A stretch of 35,977 nt of DNA from Saccoglossus kowalevskii. Lineage: Eukaryota > Hemichordata > Enteropneusta > Harrimaniidae. The stretch covers positions 82,831-118,807 of the forward strand of contig NW_003143297.1 in NCBI RefSeq assembly GCF_000003605.2, given 5' to 3'. Positions 35,741 through 35,977 of this stretch are shown here, piece by piece (position 1 is the first letter of the stretch; the number at the start of each line of letters is the position of its first letter). A program made the position numbers and the translations under genes. Under the pieces are notes generated by a model. That model worked only from the letters and a program-made list of their open reading frames with translations. It had not been told where the DNA came from and ran no database searches.

Positions 35741-35977
35741 TCAAGGGGGTACAGTTTTATGATTTTCCTTCCATGGTAGACTAGCTACATATATGCCATC
35801 CCTGGTGCGGGTCAAATTATTTTCTTTGAACTCTTCAAAATCAGTCTGACGAGAGTGTTCTTTGTGAGAAATACCGATGGCTTCTAAGTCCCAATATCGC
35901 GAGAAATTGAGTTCGTCCTTAGTACTGTCTACCATAACCTTTAAACATGTAGCGTTCATAACTGATGTATTGTTATG
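35741..35977 (-). mobile_element. BEL/Pao-type retrotransposon polyprotein fragment, open at window edge
   Basis: A minus-strand frame is open from the right edge (an in-frame ATG is at 35959) down to TGA at 35743-35741. It contains RYWDLEAIGIS followed by DGIYVASLPWKENH. The pattern FWxLExIGI ... GRYxVxLPWKExH is characteristic of the linker between the aspartic protease and reverse transcriptase of BEL/Pao elements. In a complete element the frame would continue into the reverse transcriptase; here it stops right after the LPWKENH motif, so the copy is cut or deleted. The upstream part lies outside the window. Confidence 0.72.

Noticed and set aside
1-35977. tRNA, 5S/rRNA, CRISPR and intronic C/D snoRNA genes
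   Set aside because: No B-box-like GGTTCGA with partner arms, no rRNA cores, no regularly spaced short repeats, and no paired C/D boxes on the RPL15 strand were seen by eye.

Overview
This window is AT-rich animal nuclear DNA: short exons with GT...AG introns, long gene-poor spacers, poly-A and poly-T runs and many small inverted-repeat elements. The protein matches are to ordinary metazoan housekeeping genes. The mix of compact genes, a TA-flanked MITE family and a BEL/Pao-type retroelement fits a marine invertebrate (hemichordate, echinoderm, lancelet or mollusc would all fit). I cannot fix the phylum from sequence alone.

Left part (1-10.6 kb). RPL15 (ribosomal protein eL15) runs on the minus strand from a 5'-TOP-like start near 8556 to the left edge. 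A non-coding first exon and three coding exons are present. The last coding exon, about 36 residues, is not in the window, so the final intron is longer than 3.5 kb. The RPL15 introns hold copies of a ~190-bp MITE, a ~130-bp tandem repeat and a broken zinc-finger gene fragment of the kind carried by transposon-derived proteins.

Middle part (8.6-13.5 kb). MFSD5 (MOT2-type molybdate transporter of the MFS fold) lies on the plus strand with its whole reading frame in one exon (10736-12085). A small spliced 5' exon at about 8600-8643 points to a head-to-head promoter shared with RPL15, only ~60 bp long, with ETS and YY1-like motifs. Splicing creates a 19-codon upstream ORF ahead of the MFSD5 start. 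A 445-bp TTAA-flanked element sits just downstream, probably inside the 3' UTR.

Right part (13.5-36 kb). Nearly all of this is non-coding. The exception is a compact two-exon MRPS21 gene (mitochondrial ribosomal protein bS21m) on the minus strand at 20058-21088, with a good poly(A) signal at 19818-19823. The spacers contain a ~134-nt near-perfect foldback (15144-15277), further MITE copies and a short 20-bp tandem repeat. At the right edge a minus-strand fragment of a BEL/Pao-type polyprotein runs out of the window and abuts a possible LTR.

The genes share a broad theme (cytosolic translation, mitochondrial translation, anion transport), but nothing suggests a dedicated operon-like system. 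The most unusual items are the tight RPL15/MFSD5 bidirectional promoter with a spliced uORF, the MITE family, the foldback, and a few unassigned exon-like open frames.
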